DNA of 20,945 bases from positions 1-20,945 of the forward strand of contig JAYUHO010000381.1 of NCBI GenBank assembly GCA_043766915.1. Reading direction: 5' to 3'. Of this stretch, positions 7,341 to 15,571 are shown piece by piece (position 1 is the stretch's first letter; every line of letters starts with the position of its first letter). Made by a program: the position numbers and the translations under genes. The notes below the pieces were generated by a model. The model ran no database searches, was not told where the DNA came from, and saw nothing but the letters and a program-made list of their open reading frames with translations. This DNA comes from JANNAT01 sp043766915 (GTDB lineage: Bacteria > Pseudomonadota > Alphaproteobacteria > Rhodobacterales > Rhodobacteraceae).

Positions 7341-7359
7341 TGTAACAGTTTTATGACAT
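7341..7359 (-). promoter_or_regulatory. Pho-box-like direct repeat upstream of the mgtC-family gene
   Basis: On the minus strand the sequence reads ATGTCATAAAACTGTTACA: two TGTnA-type half-sites (TGTCATA and TGTTACA) exactly 11 bases apart with an AT-rich middle. This is the geometry of a PhoB box (CTGTCATA, AT spacer, CTGTCAyA). It points toward the mgtC-family gene but sits only 12-18 bases from the possible start codons, closer than usual for an activator site. Confidence 0.4.
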
Positions 7360-7483
7360 GATTTAATCGCTGAAGACAGGGCGTTAAAGCGGATCTGGTT
7401 GGGATTCCATCGGAAATGTCATCCGCTCGTTTCACACGACGGCGTTTTCCGGTACATGTGTTTGCGTTAAAACCTGAACCGCT

Positions 7484-8068
7484 TCACGCGTCCAGTTCCG
7501 CATCCCAATAAAGATAGTCCATCCAGCTTTGATGCAGATGGTTCGGCGGAAATTTGCGACCATAGGCCTGCATTTCCGATGCATTGGGCATATGCGGCGG
7601 GCGGGCCAGATGCAGACCGGACTGTTTGATGGTGCGCGCGCCCTTGCGCAGGTTGCACGGGCTGCAGGCCGCCACCACGTTTTCCCAACTGGTGACACCA
7701 CCGCGCGACCGGGGCACCACGTGATCAAAGGTCAGATCGCCCTTCGCGCCGCAATACTGGCAACAAAACCCGTCGCGCAGGAAAAGATTAAAGCGCGTGA
7801 AGGCCACGCGCTTTTGGGGTTTCACATAGTCTTTCAGCACCACGACCGAGGGTATCCTGAATTCTTGTCGCTGGCTGCGCACCACATGGTCATATTCGGC
7901 AACGATCTGAACGCGGTCCAGCACGGCGGCCTTGATCGCCTCTTGCCACGGCCACAGCGACAGCGGGTAATAGCTAAGCGGGCGGAAATCGGCATTCAGC
8001 ACCAAAGCAGGAAACTGCTTGAGTGCCGCCGGATCGCGCACAAACTGTGTTCTGAAATCGCCGTCCAT
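7484..8068 (-). CDS. HNH endonuclease family protein
   Basis: This is a compact HNH nuclease with a zinc-ribbon frame. From ATG 8068 (194 aa) the motif region holds CQYC (Cys103, Cys106), FDHVVPRSRGG (Asp115-His116), WENVV (Asn130) and CSPCN (Cys135, Cys138, Asn139), so both metal-binding cysteine pairs and the catalytic His and Asn are present. The N-terminal third (FPALVLNADFRPLSYYPLSL, then WPWQEAI) is a conserved lead-in of the chromosomal HNH proteins found across Rhodobacteraceae, whose role is unknown to me. The frame stays open to ATG 8347, but the extra 93 codons look non-coding, so I place the start at 8068. No strong ribosome site is visible there. A TATATA at 8141-8146 could be the -10. 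There is no sign of a mobile context. Confidence 0.85.
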   Translation of the reverse strand: MDGDFRTQFVRDPAALKQFPALVLNADFRPLSYYPLSLWPWQEAIKAAVLDRVQIVAEYDHVVRSQRQEFRIPSVVVLKDYVKPQKRVAFTRFNLFLRDGFCCQYCGAKGDLTFDHVVPRSRGGVTSWENVVAACSPCNLRKGARTIKQSGLHLARPPHMPNASEMQAYGRKFPPNHLHQSWMDYLYWDAELDA

Positions 8069-8439
8069 CAAGCTAAAGACCCCACTCAGACCCTGTCGCA
8101 TTCGGCGCTGGCCCGGCAACCGCAGGGTCAGCTTCTTAACTATATATGGCGTTACCAGAACGGCAAGCCCAAGATATGCGGTATCGCGCTGCTGTGAACC
8201 GCCTATCTGGTATGTCAGCCTATCATGACGACGAAATGACAAAAGCCAGTGCAGGGTGGCTGGGCTTTTGCGCGGTTGCAGCGGATCGTTAGACCAGTTC
8301 GCGTTTTGCGCAGACATCGCGGATGCGCGGCAGCTTTGGGCGCACAATCAGGCAGAGACAGCAGAGGCTGGCAATCATCGCTGACCGGATGCAGCACATC
8401 TTACGGCAGATTGGCGCGCGCTGCGGCCTTGCCAAAGAC
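8069..8439. other. Gap without a convincing gene
   Basis: About 370 bases lie between the HNH start and the hairpins behind mfd. All frames give short peptides rich in arginine, cysteine and proline with no motif or ribosome site. I see the TATATA at 8141-8146, a possible HNH promoter element, and nothing else. A decayed gene cannot be excluded. Confidence 0.5.
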
Positions 8440-8485
8440 GGGGGTTTCACACCCCCGGGCATCCATCGCCACGGCGATGAATGCC
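8440..8485 (-). terminator. Tandem hairpins downstream of mfd
   Basis: There are two hairpins. GGGGGT (8440-8445) pairs with ACCCCC (8451-8456) around TTCAC. GGCAT plus ATCGC (8458-8469) pairs with GCGAT plus ATGCC (8474-8485) around a 2x2 internal loop. Read leftward from mfd they follow the 3' motif, but only CGTCTTTGG comes after, not a clean U-tract. They probably mark or protect the mfd message end. Confidence 0.45.
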
Positions 8486-8535
8486 GCCCCCGTGGGATAT
8501 TTGGGAACAGAAAAAGCGCAAATTTTAGATAAATT
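8486..8535 (-). repeat. 3'-end motif behind mfd (full copy)
   Basis: It starts 21 bases past the mfd stop. On the minus strand, bases 8534-8505 begin ATTTATCTAAAATTTGCGC and end TTTTTCTGTTC. They are identical over 30 bases to 20681-20710 behind the CoA-transferase gene. After two differing bases, AAATATCCCACGGGGG is identical again. The hairpins at 8440-8485 follow directly. Confidence 0.7.
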
Positions 8536-8555
8536 TTAGGGGAATCCAGCCCGAG

Positions 8556-11500
8556 CTACGCCGATTTCACCTTGGGCCGAACCACCTTTTCCGCCAAGTC
8601 CCGCGCAATTGCAAACGCGCCCTTGATGCGATCGGATTCGGACTTCATCTCACCCATCAACACGATTTTGTTGCCGACCACGCGCACCGCCGGGCCCTGG
8701 GCTTTGATGAATTCCACCAGACCTGCGGGGTTGGCGAATTTGTCGTTGTGAAACTGCACTGTCGCCCCTTTGACGCCCGCATCTATCCGCGCGATGCCAG
8801 CGCGTTTGCACATCGACTTGATCCGCACGATCAGCATCAGCGTGTTGACCTCTTTCGGCAACGGACCAAAGCGGTCGATCAATTCGGCGGCAAAGCCTTC
8901 GAGTTCAACTTTGGTGGCAAGGCCGGACAGCCTGCGATACAGCCCCAGACGGATATCCAGATCTGGGATATACGATTCCGGGATCATCACCGGCACACCC
9001 AGATTGATCTGCGGTGACCATTGATCATCCATCGCTGTCAGACCCTGCAATTCGCCCGATTTGATCTTGGCAATGGTTTCTTCAAGCATGGCCTGGTACA
9101 GTTCATAACCAACTTCCTTGATGTGGCCAGACTGCTCTTCGCCCAGCAAATTGCCCGCTCCGCGCAGATCAAGATCGTGGCTGGCAAGGTTGAACCCTGC
9201 CCCCAGACTGTCCAAAGACCCCATCAGGCGCAGGCGTTTGGTGGCTTGGGGTGTCAGCGGGCTGCGGGGTTTTGTTGTGAGATAACAATAGGCGCGGGTT
9301 TTAGACCGACCCACGCGGCCACGTATCTGGTACAACTGTCCAAGACCAAACATGTCGGCGCGGTGGACGATCATGGTGTTGGCCGTCGGAATGTCCAGAC
9401 CGGATTCGACGATGGAAGTGGCGACTAGCACATCATATTTGCCGTCATAGAACTGGTTCATCCGCCCGTCCAGATCGCCTGCCGCCAATTGGCCATGCGC
9501 GATGACATAAGACACTTCCGGCACATGGGTTTTCAGGAAATCCTCGACAAAGGGAAGATCGGCGATACGGGGCACGACGTAAAAACTTTGCCCGCCGCGG
9601 AAGTGTTCGCGGATCAAGGCCTCGCGCACGGTGATGGTGTCAAATTCGCTGACATAGGTGCGGATCGCCAGCCGGTCGACCGGCGGCGTGGCGATAATCG
9701 AAAGGTCGCGTACACCCGTCAGTGACAGTTGCAGGGTGCGTGGGATCGGCGTGGCGGTCAGGGTCAGCACATGCACTTCGGCGCGCATTTCTTTCAGACG
9801 CTCTTTATGCGTAACGCCAAAATGTTGTTCTTCATCGATCACCAGCAGGCCAAGGTTTTTAAACCGCACGCCTTTTGCCAACAGGGCATGCGTGCCAATG
9901 ACGATATCCACTGATCCATCGGCCATGGCCGCGCGGGTGGCATTTGCATCCTTGGTGGACACAAAGCGTGACAGCGGCGCGATGGAAATCGGAAAGCCCC
10001 GGAACCGTTCGACAAAGCTGCGGTAATGTTGCCGCGCCAGCAGCGTGGTGGGGCAGATCAACGCCACTTGCATGCCACAAAGTGCTGCCACAAATGCCGC
10101 CCGCATCGCCACTTCGGTTTTGCCAAAGCCGACATCACCAACGATCAGGCGGTCCATCGGGCTGCCTTTTTCCAGATCGGCCACCACATCGGCGATTGCA
10201 GACAACTGATCTTCGGTTTCGGAATAAGGGAAGCGGGCCGCGAAGGCCTCCCATATACTATGCGGCGCTTCCAAGATTGGGGCATGTCGCAGCGCCCGTT
10301 CGGCGGCAATGCGCATCAGTTTGTCGGCAATCTCGCGGATGCGCTGTTTCAGCTTGGCCTTTTTGGCCTGCCACGCGCCGCCGCCCAGACGATCAAGCAA
10401 GCCCTCTTCGTGGCCATAGCGGGAAAGCAGTTCGATGTTTTCCACCGGCAGATACAGCTTGGTGTTCTCGGCATATTCCAGCGCCACACAAGCATGCGGC
10501 GCCCCAAGTGCTGTGATGGTTTCAAGGCCCAGATAGCGGCCAACACCGTGTTCGACATGCACCACCAGATCGCCGACGCTTAGGGTATCCACCTCGCGCA
10601 GGAAATTGTCAGCCTTGCGTTTTTTGCGGGGTTTGCTCACCAATCGGTCGCCCAAGACGTCTTGTTCGGAAATTACGGCAAGGCCCGGTGCGGTGAACCC
10701 GGCTTCGAGCGCCCAGACCATCAGGAACAATCCACCCCGGCCATCAGGGATGTCGCGAAAGTCTTTGACATCTTTCGCGCCGGATTGGCCCTGATCGTCA
10801 AGCAGCCCTCGCAGACGTTCACGGGCCCCTTCGGACCAGGACGCGATGACGACCTGCGCATCTTGACGTAACACCCGAAGATGATCGGACAACGCGCTGA
10901 ACAGGCTGATATTTTCCTGTTGACGTTCGGGTGCAAAGCTGCGGCCAATACGGCCCATGGCGTCAAGTATCCCCGGCCCCGGCGATTGTTGTAAGGGTGA
11001 CAATTGCACGACGCGGTGGTTTGCAACGGCAGCTTCCCAGGCGACGTCATCAAGATACAACAGGTCTGGAGCGGAGGGTTTATAGACCGTATCCAGCCGC
11101 CCCTTGGCCGTCATCGCCTCGCGGCGCGCGTCGTACTGATCGGCGATACCGTCCCACCGCGCCAGCCGGGCGGCGGTGACCTGATCATCCAGCATCACTG
11201 CGGCGGTGGGCAGATAATCGAACACCGTCTCAAGCCGGACGTGAAAATACGCCAGCCAATGTTCCATCCCCTGATGTTTGCGCCCGGCGCTGACGGCTTC
11301 ATACAGCGGATCGTCCGACCCCGCGGTGCCAAATTCCACCCGGTAGTTCTGGCGAAACCGGGTGATCGCGGCATCGTCGAGAATCACCTCGGACATCGGC
11401 GCGAAGTCAACTGACGACAGCTTTTGCGTGGTGCGCTGCGTGGTGGGATCAAAGCGGCGCGCGCCGTCAAGCACATCGCCAAAGAAATCCAGTCGCACCG

Positions 11501-12029
11501 GGCCACCGTCACCGGGGGGATAGATATCGACAATGCCGCCACGAATGGCAAAATCACCCGGCTCGGCCACGGTCGAGACGGGCGAAAACCCCATGCGGGC
11601 CAGAAAGCCCTTCAGCTGCTGTTCATCCACCCGGTCGCCAACGTTGGCCACAAAGGAAGCCGACCGCATCACGTCGCGTGCGGGCAGTTTTTGTGTGGCG
11701 GCGTTCAGGGTGGTCAGCAGCACAAAAGGCGCGGTCAGCCCCGCCGAAGCCAGTGCTGCCAAGGTTGACATCCGGCGTGACAGAATTTCCGGGTTGGGCG
11801 AGACGCGGTCATAGGGCAGGCAATCCCAGGCGGGCAGATCCAGCACCACGGTTTGGGGTGCCATCACCGCCAACGCGGCGCGCATCGCCTCCATCCGTTT
11901 GTCATCGCGGGCGACGTGGATCACCGCCTGACCCCGCGCCAGTTCCCGCAAGATCAGCCGGGCGTCAAAGCCTTCGGGCGCGCCGCCCAGAACGATTCGA
12001 TCCCCCTGCACTGCCACTTTGCCCGCCAA
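8556..12029 (-). CDS. mfd: Transcription-repair coupling factor (Mfd)
   Basis: Mfd pushes stalled RNA polymerase off DNA lesions and recruits UvrA. The 1157-aa length is typical. Domains in order are a UvrB-like N-terminal part (about 1-350, with PAWDCLPYDRVSPN), the polymerase-interacting CarD-like domain (about 480-545, LSVGDLVVHVEHGVGRYLG), an SF2 translocase with Walker A GDVGFGKTE (631-639), DEEQHFG (732-738), TLTATPIPRTL (756-766), the TRG-type motif QLYQIRGRVGR (898-908), and the C-terminal TRCF domain (about 1010-1110). The first codon after the upstream gene's stop is TTG 12029. GTG at 12017 and 12011 are plausible alternatives near GGCGGG, so the exact start is uncertain. It abuts the upstream membrane-protein gene with no gap, in the same frame, separated by one TGA, which suggests joint transcription. 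Confidence 0.97.
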   Translation of the reverse strand: MAGKVAVQGDRIVLGGAPEGFDARLILRELARGQAVIHVARDDKRMEAMRAALAVMAPQTVVLDLPAWDCLPYDRVSPNPEILSRRMSTLAALASAGLTAPFVLLTTLNAATQKLPARDVMRSASFVANVGDRVDEQQLKGFLARMGFSPVSTVAEPGDFAIRGGIVDIYPPGDGGPVRLDFFGDVLDGARRFDPTTQRTTQKLSSVDFAPMSEVILDDAAITRFRQNYRVEFGTAGSDDPLYEAVSAGRKHQGMEHWLAYFHVRLETVFDYLPTAAVMLDDQVTAARLARWDGIADQYDARREAMTAKGRLDTVYKPSAPDLLYLDDVAWEAAVANHRVVQLSPLQQSPGPGILDAMGRIGRSFAPERQQENISLFSALSDHLRVLRQDAQVVIASWSEGARERLRGLLDDQGQSGAKDVKDFRDIPDGRGGLFLMVWALEAGFTAPGLAVISEQDVLGDRLVSKPRKKRKADNFLREVDTLSVGDLVVHVEHGVGRYLGLETITALGAPHACVALEYAENTKLYLPVENIELLSRYGHEEGLLDRLGGGAWQAKKAKLKQRIREIADKLMRIAAERALRHAPILEAPHSIWEAFAARFPYSETEDQLSAIADVVADLEKGSPMDRLIVGDVGFGKTEVAMRAAFVAALCGMQVALICPTTLLARQHYRSFVERFRGFPISIAPLSRFVSTKDANATRAAMADGSVDIVIGTHALLAKGVRFKNLGLLVIDEEQHFGVTHKERLKEMRAEVHVLTLTATPIPRTLQLSLTGVRDLSIIATPPVDRLAIRTYVSEFDTITVREALIREHFRGGQSFYVVPRIADLPFVEDFLKTHVPEVSYVIAHGQLAAGDLDGRMNQFYDGKYDVLVATSIVESGLDIPTANTMIVHRADMFGLGQLYQIRGRVGRSKTRAYCYLTTKPRSPLTPQATKRLRLMGSLDSLGAGFNLASHDLDLRGAGNLLGEEQSGHIKEVGYELYQAMLEETIAKIKSGELQGLTAMDDQWSPQINLGVPVMIPESYIPDLDIRLGLYRRLSGLATKVELEGFAAELIDRFGPLPKEVNTLMLIVRIKSMCKRAGIARIDAGVKGATVQFHNDKFANPAGLVEFIKAQGPAVRVVGNKIVLMGEMKSESDRIKGAFAIARDLAEKVVRPKVKSA

Positions 12030-12554
12030 TCAGCCCAAGACGCCAACTTGGAGATTCACATACATCCCAAACATCGAAGTGACCAAGATTGACATCATTC
12101 CCAGCAGTTGAACGCTGATCCGGTGCCGCGACAGCCGCCGATGCAGGGCCGCCCCTTCGTTCTCGCCCGCCTCGATCAGCCGTGCGGATCGGACCGACAG
12201 CATGCCCAGAATGGCCATCGGAACCGCAAAGAACAGCAGCGCCTGTGCAAATTCAACGTTGTAGTAAAACCCCAGCATCGCCAGGATTGAGATAATGAAG
12301 AACAAAAAGCCGATCAGCCAGGTGCCAGAGGTGCGGGTGATGAACAGCAACCGCTGGGTGTTGATACGCACCAAGGTTTCCAAATCCTGCTGCACCTCGC
12401 CGCCGTGCCTGCGTGCCCGCGCGATCAGATCGAACGGCACGCCCAGAACCCAATGACTGGCAGTCGACCAAAATACGGCCAGCACGATCCAGTACCAAAG
12501 GTTCGAAAAAGACCGCATGTCGATCAATTCGAAAATGACCTGATACCACTCCAA
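12030..12554 (-). CDS. Conserved four-helix inner-membrane protein
   Basis: The 174-aa protein has about four hydrophobic segments: 19-39 (LWYWIVLAVFWSTASHWVLG), 78-97 (TWLIGFLFFIISILAMLGFY), 100-120 and 147-168. A cytoplasmic-looking loop rich in Arg and Glu (about 41-72, ARARRHGGEVQQDLETLVRI) lies between the first two. No catalytic motif is seen. I recall relatives in roseobacters carrying the label 'component of SufBCD complex', but nothing here supports an Fe-S assembly role. The start is TTG 12554 with AGGAG about 10 bases upstream. No in-frame ATG precedes Met13. Its stop touches the mfd start, so the two probably share a message. Confidence 0.75.
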   Translation of the reverse strand: MEWYQVIFELIDMRSFSNLWYWIVLAVFWSTASHWVLGVPFDLIARARRHGGEVQQDLETLVRINTQRLLFITRTSGTWLIGFLFFIISILAMLGFYYNVEFAQALLFFAVPMAILGMLSVRSARLIEAGENEGAALHRRLSRHRISVQLLGMMSILVTSMFGMYVNLQVGVLG

Positions 12555-12594
12555 CGTCCGCGCACTCCTACCGCAATCTCAAAGCGGTTTGCTG

Positions 12595-12616
12595 TTGATG
12601 TGGTTCACCCCATCAA
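12595..12616. repeat. Inverted repeat in the divergent promoter gap (first)
   Basis: TTGATGTGG (12595-12603) and CCCCATCAA (12608-12616) pair with one mismatch around TTCA. It lies about 40 bases upstream of the membrane-protein gene, within the 253-base gap between it and divergent hemB. It could be a leader hairpin or a protein-binding site. Confidence 0.4.
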
Positions 12617-12658
12617 GATGCAAAACGCAAATTTCCCAGTCCTGACTTGTCTTGGTTT

Positions 12659-12685
12659 GCAGGTAATCTACAGCAGATTGCCTGC
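12659..12685. repeat. Inverted repeat in the divergent promoter gap (second)
   Basis: GCAGGTAATCT (12659-12669) and AGATTGCCTGC (12675-12685) are complementary over 11 positions with one T-G wobble, around a five-base loop (ACAGC). No U-tract follows on either strand and no gene ends nearby, so an operator or 5'-leader structure is more likely than a terminator. Confidence 0.5.
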
Positions 12686-12807
12686 AGACCGCACTAGATG
12701 GTCGCATTTGTCCGCTTGAGACGAACGCCTTTCCATGGCAGGCAGGGCGTCAGACCGCAAGCCCCTTTGCCGGTTCCCCTTTCTTTTGCCCGCCAAGGAC
12801 CGCTCCG

Positions 12808-13809
12808 ATGCGACCAATTTCCGGCCCCACCCCGACGACGCGATTTCGCCGTATGCGGCGCAGCCCTGCCCTGCGCGCGCTGGCACAGGAAAACACGCTG
12901 ACGGTGAATGATCTGATCTGGCCGGTGTTCGTGCGCGATGGGGACGGTGTGCGCGAACCCATTGCCTCGATGCCCGGGGTGGCGCGGCTGTCGATTGATC
13001 TGGTGGTGAAAGCAGCCCACGAGGCCGCCGATCTGGGTATTCCGGCAATTTGTCTGTTCCCCTACACCGATCCGGCCAGCCGCACGGTGGATTGCGCCGA
13101 GGCGTGGAACCCGATGAACCTGACCAACCGCGCCATTCGCGCCATCAAAGCCGCGGTGCCGCAGGTGGCGGTGATGACGGATGTGGCACTTGATCCCTAT
13201 AATGCGCTGGGCCATGACGGCTTGGTGCGCGACGGCATTATCTTGAACGATGAAACCGTGGCGGCGCTGGTGAAAATGGCGTTGATGCAGGCAGAGTCTG
13301 GTGCCGATATTCTGGGCCCGTCCGACATGATGGATGGCCGGATTGGGGCTATGCGCACGGCGTTAGAGGCGGCAGGACACCAGGATGTGGCAATTCTGTC
13401 CTATGCGGCAAAATATGCCTCGGCGTTTTACGGCCCGTTCCGCGATGCGGTTGGGGCCACGGGGACGCTGACCGGGGATAAGAAGACCTATCAGATGAAC
13501 CCGGCCAATTCAGACGAGGCGCTGCGGCTGGTGGAACGCGATCTGCGCGAGGGGGCTGATATGGTGATGATCAAGCCCGGCATGCCCTACCTTGATATTT
13601 GCCGCCGGGTGAAAGACGCTTTCGGCGCACCGACCTATGCCTATCAGGTGTCGGGCGAATACGCGATGATCATGGCCGCGTCCGAGAACGGCTGGATCAA
13701 CGGCGATGCCGCTATGGTTGAAAGCCTTATGTCCTTTAAACGCTCAGGGTGTGACGGCGTGCTGACCTATTTCGCGCCAAGAGTGGCGCGGATGCTGCAA
13801 GACGGCTGA
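12808..13809 (+). CDS. hemB: Delta-aminolevulinic acid dehydratase (porphobilinogen synthase)
   Basis: The enzyme condenses two 5-aminolevulinate molecules to porphobilinogen, the second common step to heme, vitamin B12 and, where present, bacteriochlorophyll. The 333-aa protein has both Schiff-base lysines, Lys202 in SYAAKYASAFYGPFRDA and Lys256 in the signature GADMVMIKPGMPY. The metal-site stretch DVALDPYNALGHDG (125-138) has Asp129 and Asp137 where zinc-dependent forms have Cys. This is therefore the aspartate-rich, Mg2+/K+-responsive type known from Bradyrhizobium and Pseudomonas. The ATG follows AAGGA at 12795-12799. The gap upstream holds two palindromes. A short hairpin follows the stop. 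Confidence 0.97.
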   Translation: MRPISGPTPTTRFRRMRRSPALRALAQENTLTVNDLIWPVFVRDGDGVREPIASMPGVARLSIDLVVKAAHEAADLGIPAICLFPYTDPASRTVDCAEAWNPMNLTNRAIRAIKAAVPQVAVMTDVALDPYNALGHDGLVRDGIILNDETVAALVKMALMQAESGADILGPSDMMDGRIGAMRTALEAAGHQDVAILSYAAKYASAFYGPFRDAVGATGTLTGDKKTYQMNPANSDEALRLVERDLREGADMVMIKPGMPYLDICRRVKDAFGAPTYAYQVSGEYAMIMAASENGWINGDAAMVESLMSFKRSGCDGVLTYFAPRVARMLQDG

Positions 13810-13816
13810 ATTCGAT

Positions 13817-13832
13817 CGGCAAGCCCTTGCCG
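13817..13832 (+). terminator. Short hairpin after hemB
   Basis: CGGCAA (13817-13822) pairs with TTGCCG (13827-13832) around GCCC, 7 bases after the hemB stop. No U-tract follows, so it is at most a weak terminator or a 3'-end stabiliser. Confidence 0.3.
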
Positions 13833-13932
13833 CCCATCTATCTGGGGCATGACAGGGCGCGCAAAACCCGCTATATCTGCGGGTAAGCAGGGTCGATCAG
13901 AACCCCGGCACCAAGGCACAGAGGGCAGATTT

Positions 13933-14502
13933 ATGGCAATTCTTTCCAGACGCGGATTCATGGCATCGGGCACGGCGGCGATGGTGCTGGCGGGGTGCGA
14001 TACCAATGTCACCGGCAATGGCATCGGTTCACGCGGATCGGCGCAGATTGACGCGCGGGTGGATGCGACGCGCGATTATCTGTTCCAGACCTACCCCGGC
14101 ACCCGCGATCTGGCCTCGCGCGCCTTTGGTGTGCTGTTCATGCCGTTGGTGACAGAGGCGGGCTTTGGCATCGGCGGCGGATACGGTCGCGGCGCGTTGC
14201 GGATCAACGGGGCGACAGTGGATTATTATTCCGCCACCCGCGCCAGCATCGGCTTTCAGATCGGCGCGCAACAATATGCGCATGCGTTGTTTTTCATGAC
14301 CGATGGCGCGCTGACCGGGTTTCGGCGGTCCAACGGGTGGGCAGCCAGCGCCGAAATCCGCTATGCCACGCCGGACCAAGGGGCGACGATCGGCAAGGAA
14401 ACCACCGAGCTGGACCCGGTAATCGGGCTGATCTTTGGCCAGCAGGGGTTGATCGCGGGGGCAACCTTGGCGGGGCTGAAATACAGCCGGATTATTCCGT
14501 AA
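13933..14502 (+). CDS. SYLF (Ysc84-like lipid-binding) domain lipoprotein
   Basis: I chose ATG 13933 because GAGGG lies 7 bases upstream and the protein then begins with a credible export signal. An in-frame ATG at 13849 adds 28 residues that look non-coding. Residues 5-9 are SRRGF, a twin-arginine motif, and LAGC ends in Cys22, a lipobox, so this is a probable Tat-exported lipoprotein. The mature part is a SYLF domain: RAFGVLFMPLVTEAGFGIGG, GYGRGALRI, the strand SIGFQIGAQQYAHALFFMT and the C-terminal GLIFGQQGLIAGATLAGLKY. SYLF domains bind phosphoinositides and actin in eukaryotes. The bacterial role is poorly known. Length is 189 aa. It is convergent with the next gene across a double palindrome. 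Confidence 0.85.
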   Translation: MAILSRRGFMASGTAAMVLAGCDTNVTGNGIGSRGSAQIDARVDATRDYLFQTYPGTRDLASRAFGVLFMPLVTEAGFGIGGGYGRGALRINGATVDYYSATRASIGFQIGAQQYAHALFFMTDGALTGFRRSNGWAASAEIRYATPDQGATIGKETTELDPVIGLIFGQQGLIAGATLAGLKYSRIIP

Positions 14503-14520
14503 GGGGGGATCGGATGGGAA

Positions 14521-14590
14521 GATGGGCAGAATTGCCCATCCTACGATCCAAAAATTGTTGTGCGATGTAGGATGGGCAATTTGCCCATTC
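14521..14590. repeat. Double palindromic (BIME/REP-like) intergenic element
   Basis: GATGGGCA (14521-14528) and TGCCCATC (14533-14540) form a perfect 8-bp stem. ATGGGCA (14572-14578) and TGCCCAT (14582-14588) form a second. The two units are also inverted copies of each other (CATCCTAC near 14538-14544 against GTAGGATG near 14567-14574), so the whole can fold as one long stem or two hairpins. It sits between convergent genes, where it can stop transcripts from both sides. Confidence 0.75.
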
Positions 14591-14612
14591 CGCAAGTCAT
14601 ACCGCCGCCCAG

Positions 14613-15476
14613 CTACCGCAACCGCCGGATCAATGCCGACGTATCGCCGCGCCCGCCGCCCATCAATTGCACGTCTTTGTAAAACTGATCCACCAGCGCC
14701 GTGACTGGCAGCCTTGCCCCGATCTGATCGGCGGTCTCCAGACAAATCCCCAGATCCTTGCGCATCCAATCCACCGCAAAGCCGAAATCGAACTTGTCCT
14801 CCAGCATGGTGGCGTGACGGTTCACCATCTGCCACGATCCCGCCGCCCCCTGGCTGATCACCTCGACCACCGCCGCCCCATCCAGGCCCGCCTTCTCGCC
14901 AAAGGCCAGCGCCTCGGACAGGCCTTGCATCAGGCCCGCGATGCAGATCTGGTTCATCATCTTGGCCAACTGGCCCGCGCCCGTGTCACCCAAACGCCGG
15001 CAGATGCGGGCATAGGCCGCCATCACAGGCTCGGCGCGGTCATAGGTGGCACGATCACCGCCGCACATGATCGACAACGCGCCGTTCACCGCACCGGCCT
15101 GCCCCCCCGATACAGGGGCGTCAACAAAACCAATCCCCAAACCGCCCGCGACACCCGCCAATTCGCGCGTCACCTGCGCGGATACCGTCGTGTGATCAAC
15201 AAACACCGCCCCGCGCGCCATGCCGGCAAACGCGCCGTCCGCCCCCCTACACACGCCGCGCAGATCGTCATCATTGCCAACGCAGGCAAACACAAATTCA
15301 GCCTCTGCCGCCGCCTGCGCCGGGGTATAGGCCATCCGCCCCCCATGCTGCGCCACCCAGGCCGCCGCCTTTGCCGCTGTGCGGTTATAGACACATACCT
15401 TATGCCCGGCCCTCGCCAGATGCCCCGCCATCGGCGATCCCATCACCCCAAGGCCAAGAAACGCCAGCTTTGCCAT
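14613..15476 (-). CDS. NAD(P)-dependent beta-hydroxyacid dehydrogenase (3-hydroxyisobutyrate dehydrogenase family)
   Basis: This is a member of the family that oxidises 3-hydroxyisobutyrate, tartronate semialdehyde-type or related beta-hydroxyacids. From ATG 15476 (287 aa) it starts with the dinucleotide-binding motif FLGLGVMGSPMAGHL. It then has the substrate-binding signature DAPVSGGQAGAVNGALSIMC and the catalytic Lys172 in GAGQLAKMMNQ, followed by the all-helical C-terminal domain with KDLG. I chose ATG 15476 because GGAGG lies 6 bases before it. The ATG directly before it is only 3 bases away, and an ATG at 15503 has no site. The substrate cannot be told by eye: glyoxylate or succinate-semialdehyde reductase is also possible. 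It is divergent from the acylase gene and convergent with the SYLF gene. Confidence 0.88.
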   Translation of the reverse strand: MAKLAFLGLGVMGSPMAGHLARAGHKVCVYNRTAAKAAAWVAQHGGRMAYTPAQAAAEAEFVFACVGNDDDLRGVCRGADGAFAGMARGAVFVDHTTVSAQVTRELAGVAGGLGIGFVDAPVSGGQAGAVNGALSIMCGGDRATYDRAEPVMAAYARICRRLGDTGAGQLAKMMNQICIAGLMQGLSEALAFGEKAGLDGAAVVEVISQGAAGSWQMVNRHATMLEDKFDFGFAVDWMRKDLGICLETADQIGARLPVTALVDQFYKDVQLMGGGRGDTSALIRRLR

Positions 15477-15571
15477 CATCCACCTCCCCGCATTGCCCCG
15501 CAATTGGCTTTGGACTAGGAAGGCATCACCGCGCCGCCGTCAAGGACAACCCACCCCATGCAGCCCACCCG

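Noticed and set aside
8069..8347. 93-codon N-terminal extension of the HNH gene
   Set aside because: The extra residues look non-coding, have no ribosome site, and the recognised family lead-in begins near codon 94.
12595..12616. FNR/FnrL box (TTGAT...ATCAA) upstream of hemB
   Set aside because: The half-sites are separated by 12 bases, whereas the FNR box needs four. It fits a hairpin better.
12694..13215. 173-codon frame antisense to the hemB start
   Set aside because: It is a histidine/arginine-rich shadow of hemB codons. HemB itself carries full catalytic motifs.
14667..15518. 283-codon plus-strand frame over the dehydrogenase gene
   Set aside because: It is an antisense shadow rich in His, Arg and Gln with no recognisable domain.
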